NCBI GenBank assembly: GCA_947454155.1
Contig: CANGIT010000019.1
Span: 1-55,601 of the forward strand
DNA: 55,601 nucleotides
Direction: 5' to 3'
Source: Chitinophagaceae bacterium
GTDB taxonomy: Bacteria > Bacteroidota > Bacteroidia > Chitinophagales > Chitinophagaceae
Shown here: positions 8,920-17,409 of the stretch, in pieces
How the letters are laid out: every line of letters begins with the position of its first letter
Numbering within the stretch: position 1 is the first letter of the stretch
The notes under the pieces: model-generated
Told to the model about the DNA's origin: nothing
Database searches by the model: none
What the model saw: the letters and a program-made list of their open reading frames with translations, nothing else
Position numbers and translations under genes: made by a program

Positions 8920-11349
8920 TTAATTGATCTGAATTCTTTTTTGTTCTTCTGTAGGTTGTATGTTTTTGGATTTGGATGGATTACCGAATCGGTATACAAA
9001 AGCAAGATTCAACACTCTTGTATCTCTTGTTCGGCTAAGGTTGGAATTTACATTTTGAAAGACTTGATACTCTTTGTTGATTTGGGTAAAAAAGATATCA
9101 CGCATGTTCAGTTTGATGCTTCCCTTGTTGTGGAGCACTTGTTTGGAAATGCCTGCAGAAAGCTGACCCACCGCCAGGTCTATCGCCTGTCCCTCATCGC
9201 GGTTGCGTGTGGCATAATTGCCTGAAATTTCACCCGACCATCCTTTTTTGAAATTGAACTGGTTGTTCATGTTCAACGATAATGTAAGCTGCTGCACCTT
9301 TAAAGGAGCGCCGTTTACCTGACCGTCATACTTGTTTTGAAACAGGTTGGCGAAAAAACTCAGCGCATACCATGGGGTAACATTCAGATTGATGCTTTCG
9401 GCAATACCGATGTTGTACCGCGTACCGATATTGCCCATGCTGCGAATGATCAGCGAATCTTTTTGTATCAGCGTTTCATTCATCATGCGATGGATGACAC
9501 TGTAATTGATGGTGGTGGTGAACTTATTTTTATAAGTATGGCTGATTTCGAAATTACCACTGACTTGCGGCTGCAAAAAAGGATTTCCCGCCACCTGCAT
9601 GTAACGGTCGATGAAGGAAGTAAACGGATTCAATTGCTGATAGGCCGGCCTGTCGATTCTTCTGCCCACAGAAAAAGTAAGCTGGTGATTGTCGTTGACC
9701 TTGTACCCTACAAATGCCGTAGGAAAAAGGCTGACGTAATTTTTATTGAAAGATGAATCTTGGAGATGGTCGTAGGAAACCTGATGCCCGTGATATTGCG
9801 TATGCTCGGCTCTCAATCCCGCCTGAATGGTCCAGGCTTTTATTTTCTTGTTGATATTGATATAAGCCGCATTGATGTTTTCGCTGTAGTTGAAATCATT
9901 GCTGAGTGAATCTGCAAACTTTGTGGCTGATGCGCTGCCGATGTAAAACAAGGCAGTATTGCCAGTTTTTACCAGACTGGATTTGCCGCCTATTTCAAGT
10001 TTTGTTTCTTTAGGCAGATTTACCGCATAATCCAGCTTTCCGGCATACACATCGATTTGCAGGGGTACCATGTTTTTCAAATAACTCACCGCCAACAGTT
10101 GGTTGGCAGGGTCATAAGTATTGCCATTCATCTCCTGGGTTCCCGCAAAATCGTAGTGCAGGTAATCGAAGTTGGCCATGAGGTTTTTTCTGCTGCTGTC
10201 GAATGTGGATTGGAAATTAAGATTCAGTGTGCCGTTTTTCCAGGTGTTACTTACCGCACGGTTTGTTTTTTCTATCGAGCCAATGTTTCCGTCTTCCTCT
10301 TTGATGATGCTATTGGTGAATGTTTTTTGGGAGGAAGGTGTAATGAATCCAGTGGAAGAAACGCCGATGGACGACTTTTCGCTCAACGCATAATCCATTC
10401 CAATTTTAAAATTATCATTCTGCGAATTGTTGATCACATGCGTATGCTGGTCCAGCACATAAGAATTAGTACCCACAGGATCCAGGAAATTTTTAAGCGC
10501 GTCAACCTGCATGAAACCTTTGTTCGATGAATATCCCCAATTGAAAAAGGTATTGAATTTTCCATTGCGGTAATTCAGCAAAATGCTGTTGTTGGTTTTG
10601 TAATAGACGCCTTGTCCATAGTTTAAAGTGATGTTGCCGTTGAATCCTTTCGTCAGTCCTTTTTTTGTTTTGATATTGATGACACCCGCATTGCCGGCCG
10701 CGTCAAATTTGGCAGATGGATTGGTCATGATCTCAATCTGACTTAATTGATTGGCGTTCATGCTGCTCAACAGGTTGGCCAATTCCGCACCGCTTAGATA
10801 GGATGGCTTGTCATCAATCATGATCATCACTTTGGGTTTGCCTTTCAAGCTGATGTTGCCATCTTTATCAATGGTAACGCCTGGACTTTTTTCCAGAACT
10901 TCCAAAGCGGTGGAACCCACATTGGTAACCGATGCCTCTACATTTACCACCATCCGGTCAATCTTTTGCTCTACAAATGGTTTTTTAGAAACGATGGTGA
11001 CCGTATTCAGGTTTTGAGTGCTTTTAACCAAAACGATAGCTTTCAATTCTAGGGCCGATAAATTTTGCTGGAGTAGAAATGTTGGTGTAAACACAGTGGC
11101 TTTGTTGGTGGCAGAGGCGGTAATGAAATACTCGCCAAAGGGAATGTTTGTAAATGTATAGTTTCCTGATGCGTCTGATAGTGTTGTTTTGATGACCATG
11201 GAATCGTTCGCTTTTGTTAACCCTATGGTTGCCCCTTCAACTACACTTCCTTTTTCATCTGCGATATGACCGGAAATTTTTCCGGCATCAGACTGACCAT
11301 AAGAAAAGGATAGCATCAACAAGGCTGTGATGGAAAGAAAGAATTTCAT
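8920..11349 (-). CDS. Outer-membrane beta-barrel protein, TonB-dependent-receptor-like
   Basis: 809 residues from ATG 11349, signal peptide MKFFLSITALLMLSFSYG then QSDAGK. Domain order: carboxypeptidase-D regulatory-like domain (about 22-105), a plug-like domain (about 125-215, with ASVTNVGSTALEVLEKSPGV and NPSAKFDAAGNAGVINIKTKKG), then a large C-terminal barrel of the OMP_b-brl_3 type. The layout is that of SusC/FecA-like relatives without a SusD partner. It probably takes up or secretes an unidentified ligand across the outer membrane. The final residues are polar (EEQKRIQIN) rather than ending in an aromatic, which is seen in this subgroup. Confidence 0.85.
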   Translation of the reverse strand: MKFFLSITALLMLSFSYGQSDAGKISGHIADEKGSVVEGATIGLTKANDSMVIKTTLSDASGNYTFTNIPFGEYFITASATNKATVFTPTFLLQQNLSALELKAIVLVKSTQNLNTVTIVSKKPFVEQKIDRMVVNVEASVTNVGSTALEVLEKSPGVTIDKDGNISLKGKPKVMIMIDDKPSYLSGAELANLLSSMNANQLSQIEIMTNPSAKFDAAGNAGVINIKTKKGLTKGFNGNITLNYGQGVYYKTNNSILLNYRNGKFNTFFNWGYSSNKGFMQVDALKNFLDPVGTNSYVLDQHTHVINNSQNDNFKIGMDYALSEKSSIGVSSTGFITPSSQKTFTNSIIKEEDGNIGSIEKTNRAVSNTWKNGTLNLNFQSTFDSSRKNLMANFDYLHYDFAGTQEMNGNTYDPANQLLAVSYLKNMVPLQIDVYAGKLDYAVNLPKETKLEIGGKSSLVKTGNTALFYIGSASATKFADSLSNDFNYSENINAAYININKKIKAWTIQAGLRAEHTQYHGHQVSYDHLQDSSFNKNYVSLFPTAFVGYKVNDNHQLTFSVGRRIDRPAYQQLNPFTSFIDRYMQVAGNPFLQPQVSGNFEISHTYKNKFTTTINYSVIHRMMNETLIQKDSLIIRSMGNIGTRYNIGIAESINLNVTPWYALSFFANLFQNKYDGQVNGAPLKVQQLTLSLNMNNQFNFKKGWSGEISGNYATRNRDEGQAIDLAVGQLSAGISKQVLHNKGSIKLNMRDIFFTQINKEYQVFQNVNSNLSRTRDTRVLNLAFVYRFGNPSKSKNIQPTEEQKRIQIN

Positions 11350-11422
11350 TCGGAATGGATGAAGTATATACATGGTTTATCTGAATAGATTGACAATAAA
11401 AATCCCGTAAATAATTATCTGA

Positions 11423-12598
11423 TTAAGCTTCACGATAATTAATTCCCACCTTTGAAGCATACTCGGCAGCTTTTGCCCTCAACTCCTCCACATTGGCCAG
11501 AATTGTATCATTCACCAGCACCACGCCCATTCTTCTGTAAGGTCTTGTGGTAGGTTTGCCAAACAAACGAATATCTGTACCGGTATTGATCAGCACATTT
11601 TCAATGCCTGTAAATTCAAACTGACTGGAAGTTTTGTGGGCCAGTATCACCGCACTCACACCTGCTCTTTCGAGGGATATTTCGGGGATGGGCAAACCCA
11701 GGATGGCCCGCGCATGCAGTTCGAATTCGGAAAAGTTTTGTGTGCCGGCAAGCGTAACCATGCCTGTGTCGTGAGGACGAGGACTGAGCTCTGAAAAATA
11801 AACACCCTTCGCAGTCAGAAAAAATTCAACGCCCCAGATGCCGGCGCCACCCAATGCGGCTGTGATTTTTTCCGCCATGATGCAGGCTTCTTCATATTGG
11901 TCTGCATTCATGGCACAAGGCTGCCAGCTTTCCTGATAATCGCCACGCTCCTGACGATGACCGATGGCCGGACAAAACAAGGTAGGCCCGTTTTGTTGTG
12001 TTACAGTCAAGAGGGTGATTTCCGTTTCAAAAGCAATGAACTCCTCAATGATCACTTCACGGATATCACCTCTGGAATTGTTGATGGCATATTCCCAAAC
12101 TTCCTGCATTTTAGTTTCTTCTCGCAATACCGATTGCCCTTTACCGGAAGACGACATCAATGGTTTTACCACACAGGGCAAACCGATTGATTTTACTGCC
12201 TCAGCAAACTGATCGAATGAAGTGGCATATGCATACCGTGCGGTACGAAGTCCCACTTCTTTACTGGCTAAATCACGAATCAGTTTCCGATTCATGGTGA
12301 AGTTGGCGGCACGGGCACTGGGTACCACCTGCATGCCTTGTTGCTCATATGCGTAAAATCTTTCTGTTCGGATGGCTTCCACTTCGGGAACAATCAAATC
12401 GGGGCGATGTTTGTCGATAACAGCATCAAGGGCATCTCCGTCGAGCATGTCTATCACTTCAAAACCATCGGCCACCTGCATGGCGGGTGCTCCTGCATAA
12501 TGATCAACCGCAATAACGGTTTGACCTAGACGCTTTAAAGAGATGACCAGTTCTTTGCCCAGTTCACCGCTTCCCAATAAAACTATTTTCTTTTGCAT
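11423..12598 (-). CDS. purT: Formate-dependent phosphoribosylglycinamide formyltransferase PurT
   Basis: 391 residues from ATG 12598 ([20 protein letters not shown]), close to E. coli PurT in length; a TTG seven codons upstream is less likely. An ATP-grasp enzyme that makes formyl-GAR from GAR, formate and ATP in purine synthesis. Visible family blocks: [52 protein letters not shown], the ATP-grasp metal-site region GVEFFL...[16 protein letters not shown], and [16 protein letters not shown] near the end. It starts 38 bp after the GH28 gene on the same strand, so readthrough is possible, but the functions are unrelated. Confidence 0.95.
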   Translation of the reverse strand: MQKKIVLLGSGELGKELVISLKRLGQTVIAVDHYAGAPAMQVADGFEVIDMLDGDALDAVIDKHRPDLIVPEVEAIRTERFYAYEQQGMQVVPSARAANFTMNRKLIRDLASKEVGLRTARYAYATSFDQFAEAVKSIGLPCVVKPLMSSSGKGQSVLREETKMQEVWEYAINNSRGDIREVIIEEFIAFETEITLLTVTQQNGPTLFCPAIGHRQERGDYQESWQPCAMNADQYEEACIMAEKITAALGGAGIWGVEFFLTAKGVYFSELSPRPHDTGMVTLAGTQNFSEFELHARAILGLPIPEISLERAGVSAVILAHKTSSQFEFTGIENVLINTGTDIRLFGKPTTRPYRRMGVVLVNDTILANVEELRAKAAEYASKVGINYREA

Positions 12599-12636
12599 GG
12601 ACTGATTGAGTTTTTTCAATTTCTTGTCTGGATGAA

Positions 12637-14136
12637 TTAATCGACAATCTTTTTATCATCTACCACCACATAACTGGTTCGGGTGCATTTGCAGGAAGGG
12701 TCTTTTTCGTTGATCTTTACATTTTTGAAAAACAGACGGCTGGCATCTGTAGCCTCCAATCCGCTCTGCGACTTGATTTCGATATTTTCAAAATAAAGGT
12801 CGTGTGCCGGTTGTTCAGGCAACCCTGTGATGGAGATGGCGGTTTCTGCTCCCGTGCAAAGGATATTGCTGATATGGAAATTGTTGAAGTTGGGGATTTT
12901 ATCTGCGGGTGTTTCTTTTTTATCAGGAGAGGTTTTTCCGGCAGGCTTGTCATCATAATAAGTGGTGAAGAGAATGGCTTCCTTCACAATGTTGTCCATG
13001 CGGATATTGTCAATGTAGATATCGCGTACATTTCCACCGCGTCCTTTGTTGCTTTTTACCCTGATGCCAATATCGGTGCCCTTGAAAATACAGTCGGCAA
13101 CATAAATGTTTTGCATGCCGCCATCTGTATTGCTGCCAATCACAAACCCGCCATGCGCTTGCAGTACTGTACAGCCGGCAATCAGCACGTTTTTCAGCTC
13201 AGCTACTGTAGAATCCTTACCACTGCTGCTTTTCATGCAAATGCCGTCATCCCCGGCATTGACCATGGTTTTATAAATGATCACATTCTTGCAGGCACTG
13301 ATGTCAATACCATCTCCATTCTGCGCCCAGGCCTCATTGAAAATGATGGCGTTGGTGATGAGCAGGTCGGTGCAACGGGTGGGATAGAAAACAAAATTGG
13401 GAGAATTCTTGATGCCCACACTGTCGATCCAGATGTTCTTGCATTTGGAAAGCATGAACATATAAGGTCTTAAGAAATCCCTGGCTTTTGCATAATCATC
13501 TGCGGTGGCATCAGGATTTTTTTTAAGTTCGTTCACATAGCTTTCGCCATTCATGGCATCTGCATTGGGCCACCATATTTTTCCGTCGGTACTGACCACG
13601 CCGGTTTGAGTAAACTTCGACCACAATGCCGGACTCACTTTGCTTTTCTTCACCGGTCTCCAGCTTTCGCCGGCCCCATCAAAAACACCTTCGCCAGTAA
13701 GCGCGATATTTTCGAGATTCTCGCCATAAATGGGCGACATCACCCTGAATGAATTGCTACCCGAAGGTTTAAAAACAGGATAAAGGGTATGGTCGTTTGA
13801 AAATTGAACGAGTGCGCCTCTGCTGGCATGTAGATTCACATGGCTTTTCAACTGAATAGGACCCGTAAGCCAAACCCCGGCGGGAATTTCAACAGTACCG
13901 CCACCAGCTGCAGAACAGGCCTCAATCGCTTTTTTAAAAGCTTCCGTGTTCAGCGTTTTACCATCGGCTACCGCACCATAGTCTTTGATGGAAAAAACAA
14001 CCGATGGAAAGACAGGTTTTTTTATTTCGGGCATGGCAAAAGGCGCATGCTGGATGTAATAGCTTAAATCTTGTTGTGCTTTAGCGCTGAATGAGAGGAT
14101 GAGAAGCAGACAGAATAACGAGTTGATTTTTTTCAT
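12637..14136 (-). CDS. Glycoside hydrolase family 28 (polygalacturonase-type), secreted
   Basis: 499 residues from ATG 14136, which starts the signal peptide [20 protein letters not shown]; upstream in-frame codons look like leader. The right-handed parallel beta-helix has the GH28 active-site pieces in order: NGDG (273-276, usually NTDG), DD (296-297), an HG (328-329, in [10 protein letters not shown]) and RVK (359-361, usually RIK). The aspartates act as general acid/base in hydrolysis of galacturonan or a related uronic-acid glycan. The C-terminus (about 470-499) is a short Cys-containing tail. It is flanked by a T9SS cargo gene upstream and purT downstream; no pectin locus is seen. Confidence 0.92.
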   Translation of the reverse strand: MKKINSLFCLLLILSFSAKAQQDLSYYIQHAPFAMPEIKKPVFPSVVFSIKDYGAVADGKTLNTEAFKKAIEACSAAGGGTVEIPAGVWLTGPIQLKSHVNLHASRGALVQFSNDHTLYPVFKPSGSNSFRVMSPIYGENLENIALTGEGVFDGAGESWRPVKKSKVSPALWSKFTQTGVVSTDGKIWWPNADAMNGESYVNELKKNPDATADDYAKARDFLRPYMFMLSKCKNIWIDSVGIKNSPNFVFYPTRCTDLLITNAIIFNEAWAQNGDGIDISACKNVIIYKTMVNAGDDGICMKSSSGKDSTVAELKNVLIAGCTVLQAHGGFVIGSNTDGGMQNIYVADCIFKGTDIGIRVKSNKGRGGNVRDIYIDNIRMDNIVKEAILFTTYYDDKPAGKTSPDKKETPADKIPNFNNFHISNILCTGAETAISITGLPEQPAHDLYFENIEIKSQSGLEATDASRLFFKNVKINEKDPSCKCTRTSYVVVDDKKIVD

Positions 14137-14260
14137 TTTTGTATTAATGATGCTTGATGATAACCGACTGTGTGATATTAGCCAGTTAAGGTTGAAGTTG
14201 CACAACAAATATAAAGATGGATTTTGAGAGAGAACAATAATATGCAGTTCGTCGGCTGAT

Positions 14261-14294
14261 AAAAAATAGGCCGACCCAAAAGGATGGATCGGCC
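14261..14294 (-). terminator. Terminator after T9SS cargo gene (minus strand)
   Basis: Stem GGCCGACCC (14269-14277) with GGATCGGCC (14286-14294), 8 of 9 pairs Watson-Crick plus one A-C mismatch, 8-nt loop. On the minus strand it is followed by ATTTTTT. It ends transcription from the 14321-15799 gene before the GH28 gene. Confidence 0.8.
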
Positions 14295-14320
14295 ACGCGT
14301 TTTTCATATCAGACAATTTC

Positions 14321-15799
14321 TTATTTCTCTACGAGTAATTTTTTTGTGGTTGAGATTCCTGTGGACATGTCGGTGGCTCTGATCATATATACGCCTGTGT
14401 TAAGTCCGTTGATTCTTACACTGTTGTCGGCACTGTTTTGCACTCTCTTGATCACCCTTCCCGTATTGTCCAGCACTTCAACCGTGATGGCGCCGGATAC
14501 ATTATTCATCAACACCGAAGCCGATCCGAAACTTGGATTGGGGAATACGAGCATGTTGTTTTCATCGCCGATGCCATTCACACTTCTGATATGGCTGTAC
14601 TTGGAAACATTGCCGGCTTCCACAGATTTGATGCGGTATTCGGAAAAAGATTTGGCGTTGTTCACTTCGTTGAAAGTGTAAGCAGCACCGTTAGGCATGT
14701 TTTTAGGTTGTACTTGTCCAATGGTCATGAACTGGCCGTTTATCTTACGTTGTACTTCAAATACACTGAGGTTGCTTTCCATCGCTGTTTTCCAGGTTAC
14801 CGTCACCAGATTGTTTCTTCTGAACGCGCCGATGCTGATGAGGTCGAGTGGAAGAATGCCTTGTTCGGTGAAGCAAACGGTGCATGTGGCAATATCATTT
14901 CTGTTATTGACATTGTCGGTGACCCTGTAAGTGAAATCGAATACCGAACGAGTATGGTCTGTTCGGGTAATGGTGAAGGTACCATCGCTATTGATCAACA
15001 GGTCGGCACCACCAGTTTCTGTGTTGCCATTGGCATAAGGACCATTAACGAGACTGTAATGTAAAACCGCATCGGAACTTCTCAGGTCATTTAAGCTCAA
15101 ATCGTGGCTGAATGTTTCAAGGCCATTGGTCAGTGGACACAAATTGTCGTCATACGCATCCAGCACTTTGTTGGATTCGGGGGTAGACTGACAGAGGTTA
15201 AAATTGTCGATGACGTATTTTGTATTGGGCTGAACACAATTGCCCACTCCGCTTTTGGGCTTGAAATCGATTTCAATCTTATAGGCTGTGCCGGCAGGCA
15301 ATTGATTCTGCACGTCAAAAGCAACGGTAACAGTTGGAGAGTTTGTAGGTCCATTATGTGGCAACACGAGATCGGACACAGCGGTGAAAAATGTAATGCC
15401 CTTGTGAATGATAATATCAACAGAGGTAGGGCAAGAAAAATCGCTCCAGGAATTACAATTGAGGTTGGCATTGAACCTGAAGATGTCGAACGTTACACTG
15501 ATTTGAGAGGCACCATTGGAAGTGAGGAATGGCGATTTGATGGTAGCGGGATTATTTCCGCCGACGCCGGGCGTGATGATACCCTGATTTTCTTCACATC
15601 CATCAGTTGGATCGTCATACTGTCCGATACGTGCACCTGTAGCCAGTGTCCAGCTATTGGGATTGGAACCAGAACCATTACCACCAGAACTGGAGTAATT
15701 GCTGAAATGATCGGTAAAACAAACTTCTGAAGATTGAGAATAGGCAAAATGTAAAGCCATCACGGCTGCTGCGGTAAAGAAAAAACGATTGTATGACAT
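14321..15799 (-). CDS. Secreted protein with T9SS type A sorting domain
   Basis: 492 residues. Signal peptide MSYNRFFFTAAAVMALHFAYSQ; a lectin-like or choice-of-anchor-like beta domain rich in Asn, Ser and Gly (about 25-215, with several Cys); a cadherin-like/Big repeat (about 225-310, LLINSDGTFTITRT...FTYRVTD); a fibronectin-III-like stretch (320-410); and a C-terminal T9SS type A domain (about 418-492: VFPNPSFGSASVLM ... ITVEVLDNTGRVIKRVQ ... INGLNTGVYMIRAT ... KKLLVEK). It should cross the outer membrane by type IX secretion and end up on the surface or released. No catalytic motif is visible. Confidence 0.88.
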   Translation of the reverse strand: MSYNRFFFTAAAVMALHFAYSQSSEVCFTDHFSNYSSSGGNGSGSNPNSWTLATGARIGQYDDPTDGCEENQGIITPGVGGNNPATIKSPFLTSNGASQISVTFDIFRFNANLNCNSWSDFSCPTSVDIIIHKGITFFTAVSDLVLPHNGPTNSPTVTVAFDVQNQLPAGTAYKIEIDFKPKSGVGNCVQPNTKYVIDNFNLCQSTPESNKVLDAYDDNLCPLTNGLETFSHDLSLNDLRSSDAVLHYSLVNGPYANGNTETGGADLLINSDGTFTITRTDHTRSVFDFTYRVTDNVNNRNDIATCTVCFTEQGILPLDLISIGAFRRNNLVTVTWKTAMESNLSVFEVQRKINGQFMTIGQVQPKNMPNGAAYTFNEVNNAKSFSEYRIKSVEAGNVSKYSHIRSVNGIGDENNMLVFPNPSFGSASVLMNNVSGAITVEVLDNTGRVIKRVQNSADNSVRINGLNTGVYMIRATDMSTGISTTKKLLVEK

Positions 15800-16112
15800 A
15801 GCGGATGAATTTCGATTGTTGACATCGGAATTTCAGTGAGGAATAAGGCCATGCCTTGCGTGGATCAGCGGGAAATTCGAATAGGATGAAGCGGAGTTGA
15901 GATAAGCAGAAAAAACATGCGTTTTAAAATGACGATGTTTGTACAGTCACCCAAATGATGAATCCATGTTTTTTCAGAAGGCTAAAATAATAGCCTCAAA
16001 TCAGAGATGCAAGTGTTTTGAAAAAAATATTTTTTGTGGATAGTTAAGCGTTCAATTCTTTACTCCATTGACTTTTATAATAATTCTTTTTTGATGCAAC
16101 TGTTGATTGCAT
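15800..16112. other. Intergenic region between divergent genes
   Basis: 313 bp between the T9SS cargo gene (leftward) and the metH promoter (rightward). It contains a small 6-bp hairpin (AGGCTA 15979-15984 with TAGCCT 15991-15996) and AT-rich DNA. No ORF with protein-like composition was seen and no clear promoter for the leftward gene. Confidence 0.5.
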
Positions 16113-16120
16113 TACTTTTG
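16091..16120 (+). promoter_or_regulatory. Promoter of the split metH genes (TTG-N19-TACTTTTG)
   Basis: A -33 TTG at 16091-16093 inside a T-run, a 19-bp spacer, and the -7 octamer TACTTTTG at 16113-16120. This fits both boxes and the spacing of the Bacteroidota consensus. Transcription would start near 16126, giving a leader of about 215 nt before the ATG at 16342. Confidence 0.7.
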
Positions 16121-16125
16121 CGGTG

Positions 16126-16341
16126 CTGCAAGAGCGGATTTGTTTATTGTTCAACTCCTGCAGAATGGAATTTTTTATTGAACTAATAAACGATCTGACT
16201 CCTTCTCGTCAAAACGGAAAGTTCATTCGTTTATTCATTTCAAGATTGTTTTGTTTCGTTACTCAAAATTTCCGGCGTCAACGCCAGGAAAATGGAAATC
16301 CAATGAAACATGCTGAACATTTTAAACCCTTTGAACTTATG
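16126..16341 (+). promoter_or_regulatory. Structured 5' leader of metH, possible cis-regulatory RNA
   Basis: Two strong hairpins lie in the leader. Hairpin 1: GTTTATT+GTTCAA (16142-16154) with TTGAAC+AATAAAC (16178-16191, one bulged T), 13 bp. Hairpin 2: TTTCCGGCG (16269-16277) with CGCC and GGAAA (16282-16291, one bulged A), TCAA loop, 9 bp, ending about 50 nt before the start codon. I find none of the conserved strings of SAM-I, SAM-II, SAH or cobalamin riboswitches that I know. The frame of the gene is open through the leader, so an N-terminal extension is formally possible, but its sequence is not homocysteine-methyltransferase-like. Confidence 0.4.
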
Positions 16342-17340
16342 ATGACCAACATTAAAGACATACTCAAACAAAGAATCCTCATCATCGACGGCGCCATGGG
16401 TACGATGATTCAGCGATATCAATTGCAAGAGGCCGACTACAGAGGCGAACGCTTCAACAACTGGCATAAAGATGTGAAAGGCAACAACGACCTCCTCAGC
16501 ATCACAAGGCCTGATATCATTACCGCCATCCACAAACAATATCTCGATGCAGGTGCCGATATTATAGAAACCAATACTTTCAGCAGTACCACCATCGCTC
16601 AAGCCGATTACGAAATGGAATCGCTGGCTTATGAAATGAATGTGGCCTCTGCAAAATGTGCGAGAGCGGCTGCCGACGAATTCTCTGCACAAAATCCCTC
16701 CAAACCCAGGTTTGTGGCCGGTGCCATAGGACCCCTGAATAAAACATTGTCATTGTCGCCCGACGTAAACAATCCAGGCTACCGGGCTGTAACTTTCGAT
16801 GAAGTGGTGACCGCCTATGAAGAACAAGTGAAAGGACTGGTAGATGGAGGCGTAGACATCCTGCTGATTGAAACCATTTTCGATACCCTGAATGCTAAGG
16901 CTGCCATTTTCGCCATCAAAGAATTTTTCAGGAAAAACAAGTTGAAGGAACTGCCCATCATGATCAGCGGTACCATTACCGATGCCAGCGGCAGAACCTT
17001 GAGCGGCCAAACATTGGAGGCCTTCTACATCTCTGTCATTCATGCCAACCCCCTAAGCATAGGATTGAACTGTGCCTTGGGCGCCAGCGAAATGAGACAA
17101 CACATCGAAGAGCTTTCAGCTATGGCCAAATGTTATACATCCGCCTATCCCAACGCAGGCTTGCCCAATGCTTTTGGAGAATACGACGAACAACCTTCAG
17201 ACACAGCGCATATCATTGAAGAATGGGCCAAAGAAGGACTGGTGAATATTGTAGGCGGTTGCTGCGGCACCACACCAGACCATATCAGGCACATAGCAGA
17301 AGAAGTAGGCAAATATGAACCCAGAAAGATTTATAGTTAG
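16342..17340 (+). CDS. metH: Methionine synthase, homocysteine S-methyltransferase module (split MetH, N-terminal part)
   Basis: 332 residues from ATG 16342 ([20 protein letters not shown]). This is the zinc-dependent homocysteine-binding barrel of cobalamin-dependent methionine synthase. The zinc ligands are visible as Cys244 ([11 protein letters not shown]) and Cys307-Cys308 ([13 protein letters not shown]); [11 protein letters not shown] and ETNTFSST are also typical. It ends cleanly after this module, and the folate, cobalamin and activation modules are a separate gene 68 bp downstream. Such a split is, to my knowledge, common in Bacteroidota. The two proteins must associate so that the methylcobalamin from the second reaches homocysteine on the first. 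Confidence 0.93.
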   Translation: MTNIKDILKQRILIIDGAMGTMIQRYQLQEADYRGERFNNWHKDVKGNNDLLSITRPDIITAIHKQYLDAGADIIETNTFSSTTIAQADYEMESLAYEMNVASAKCARAAADEFSAQNPSKPRFVAGAIGPLNKTLSLSPDVNNPGYRAVTFDEVVTAYEEQVKGLVDGGVDILLIETIFDTLNAKAAIFAIKEFFRKNKLKELPIMISGTITDASGRTLSGQTLEAFYISVIHANPLSIGLNCALGASEMRQHIEELSAMAKCYTSAYPNAGLPNAFGEYDEQPSDTAHIIEEWAKEGLVNIVGGCCGTTPDHIRHIAEEVGKYEPRKIYS

Positions 17341-17374
17341 TTGATTTTGGTTTACAGTTAATACATCTAACGCC

Positions 17375-17409
17375 AAACAATAAACTACAAACATCAAACA
17401 TCAAACAAT
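17375..17409 (+). repeat. Heptad array AAACnnn, five units
   Basis: Five uninterrupted heptads, AAACAAT, AAACTAC, AAACATC twice, AAACAAT. They fill the last 34 nt of the metH intergenic space and run into the T of the TTG start codon of the second gene. The fixed 4+3 layout parallels the CTGGnnn arrays at 20181 and 44811. Confidence 0.7.

Noticed and set aside
12802..13473. Long ORF antisense to the GH28 gene
   Set aside because: The opposite strand encodes a complete GH28 enzyme with active-site motifs; the antisense frame is a by-product of codon bias.
14438..15064. Long ORF antisense to the T9SS cargo gene
   Set aside because: The real gene on the minus strand has a signal peptide and sorting domain; the antisense product has no recognisable features.
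16123..16341. N-terminal extension of the first metH gene
   Set aside because: The frame is open, but the 73 residues resemble no methionine synthase and contain the leader hairpins; the family start fits ATG 16342.
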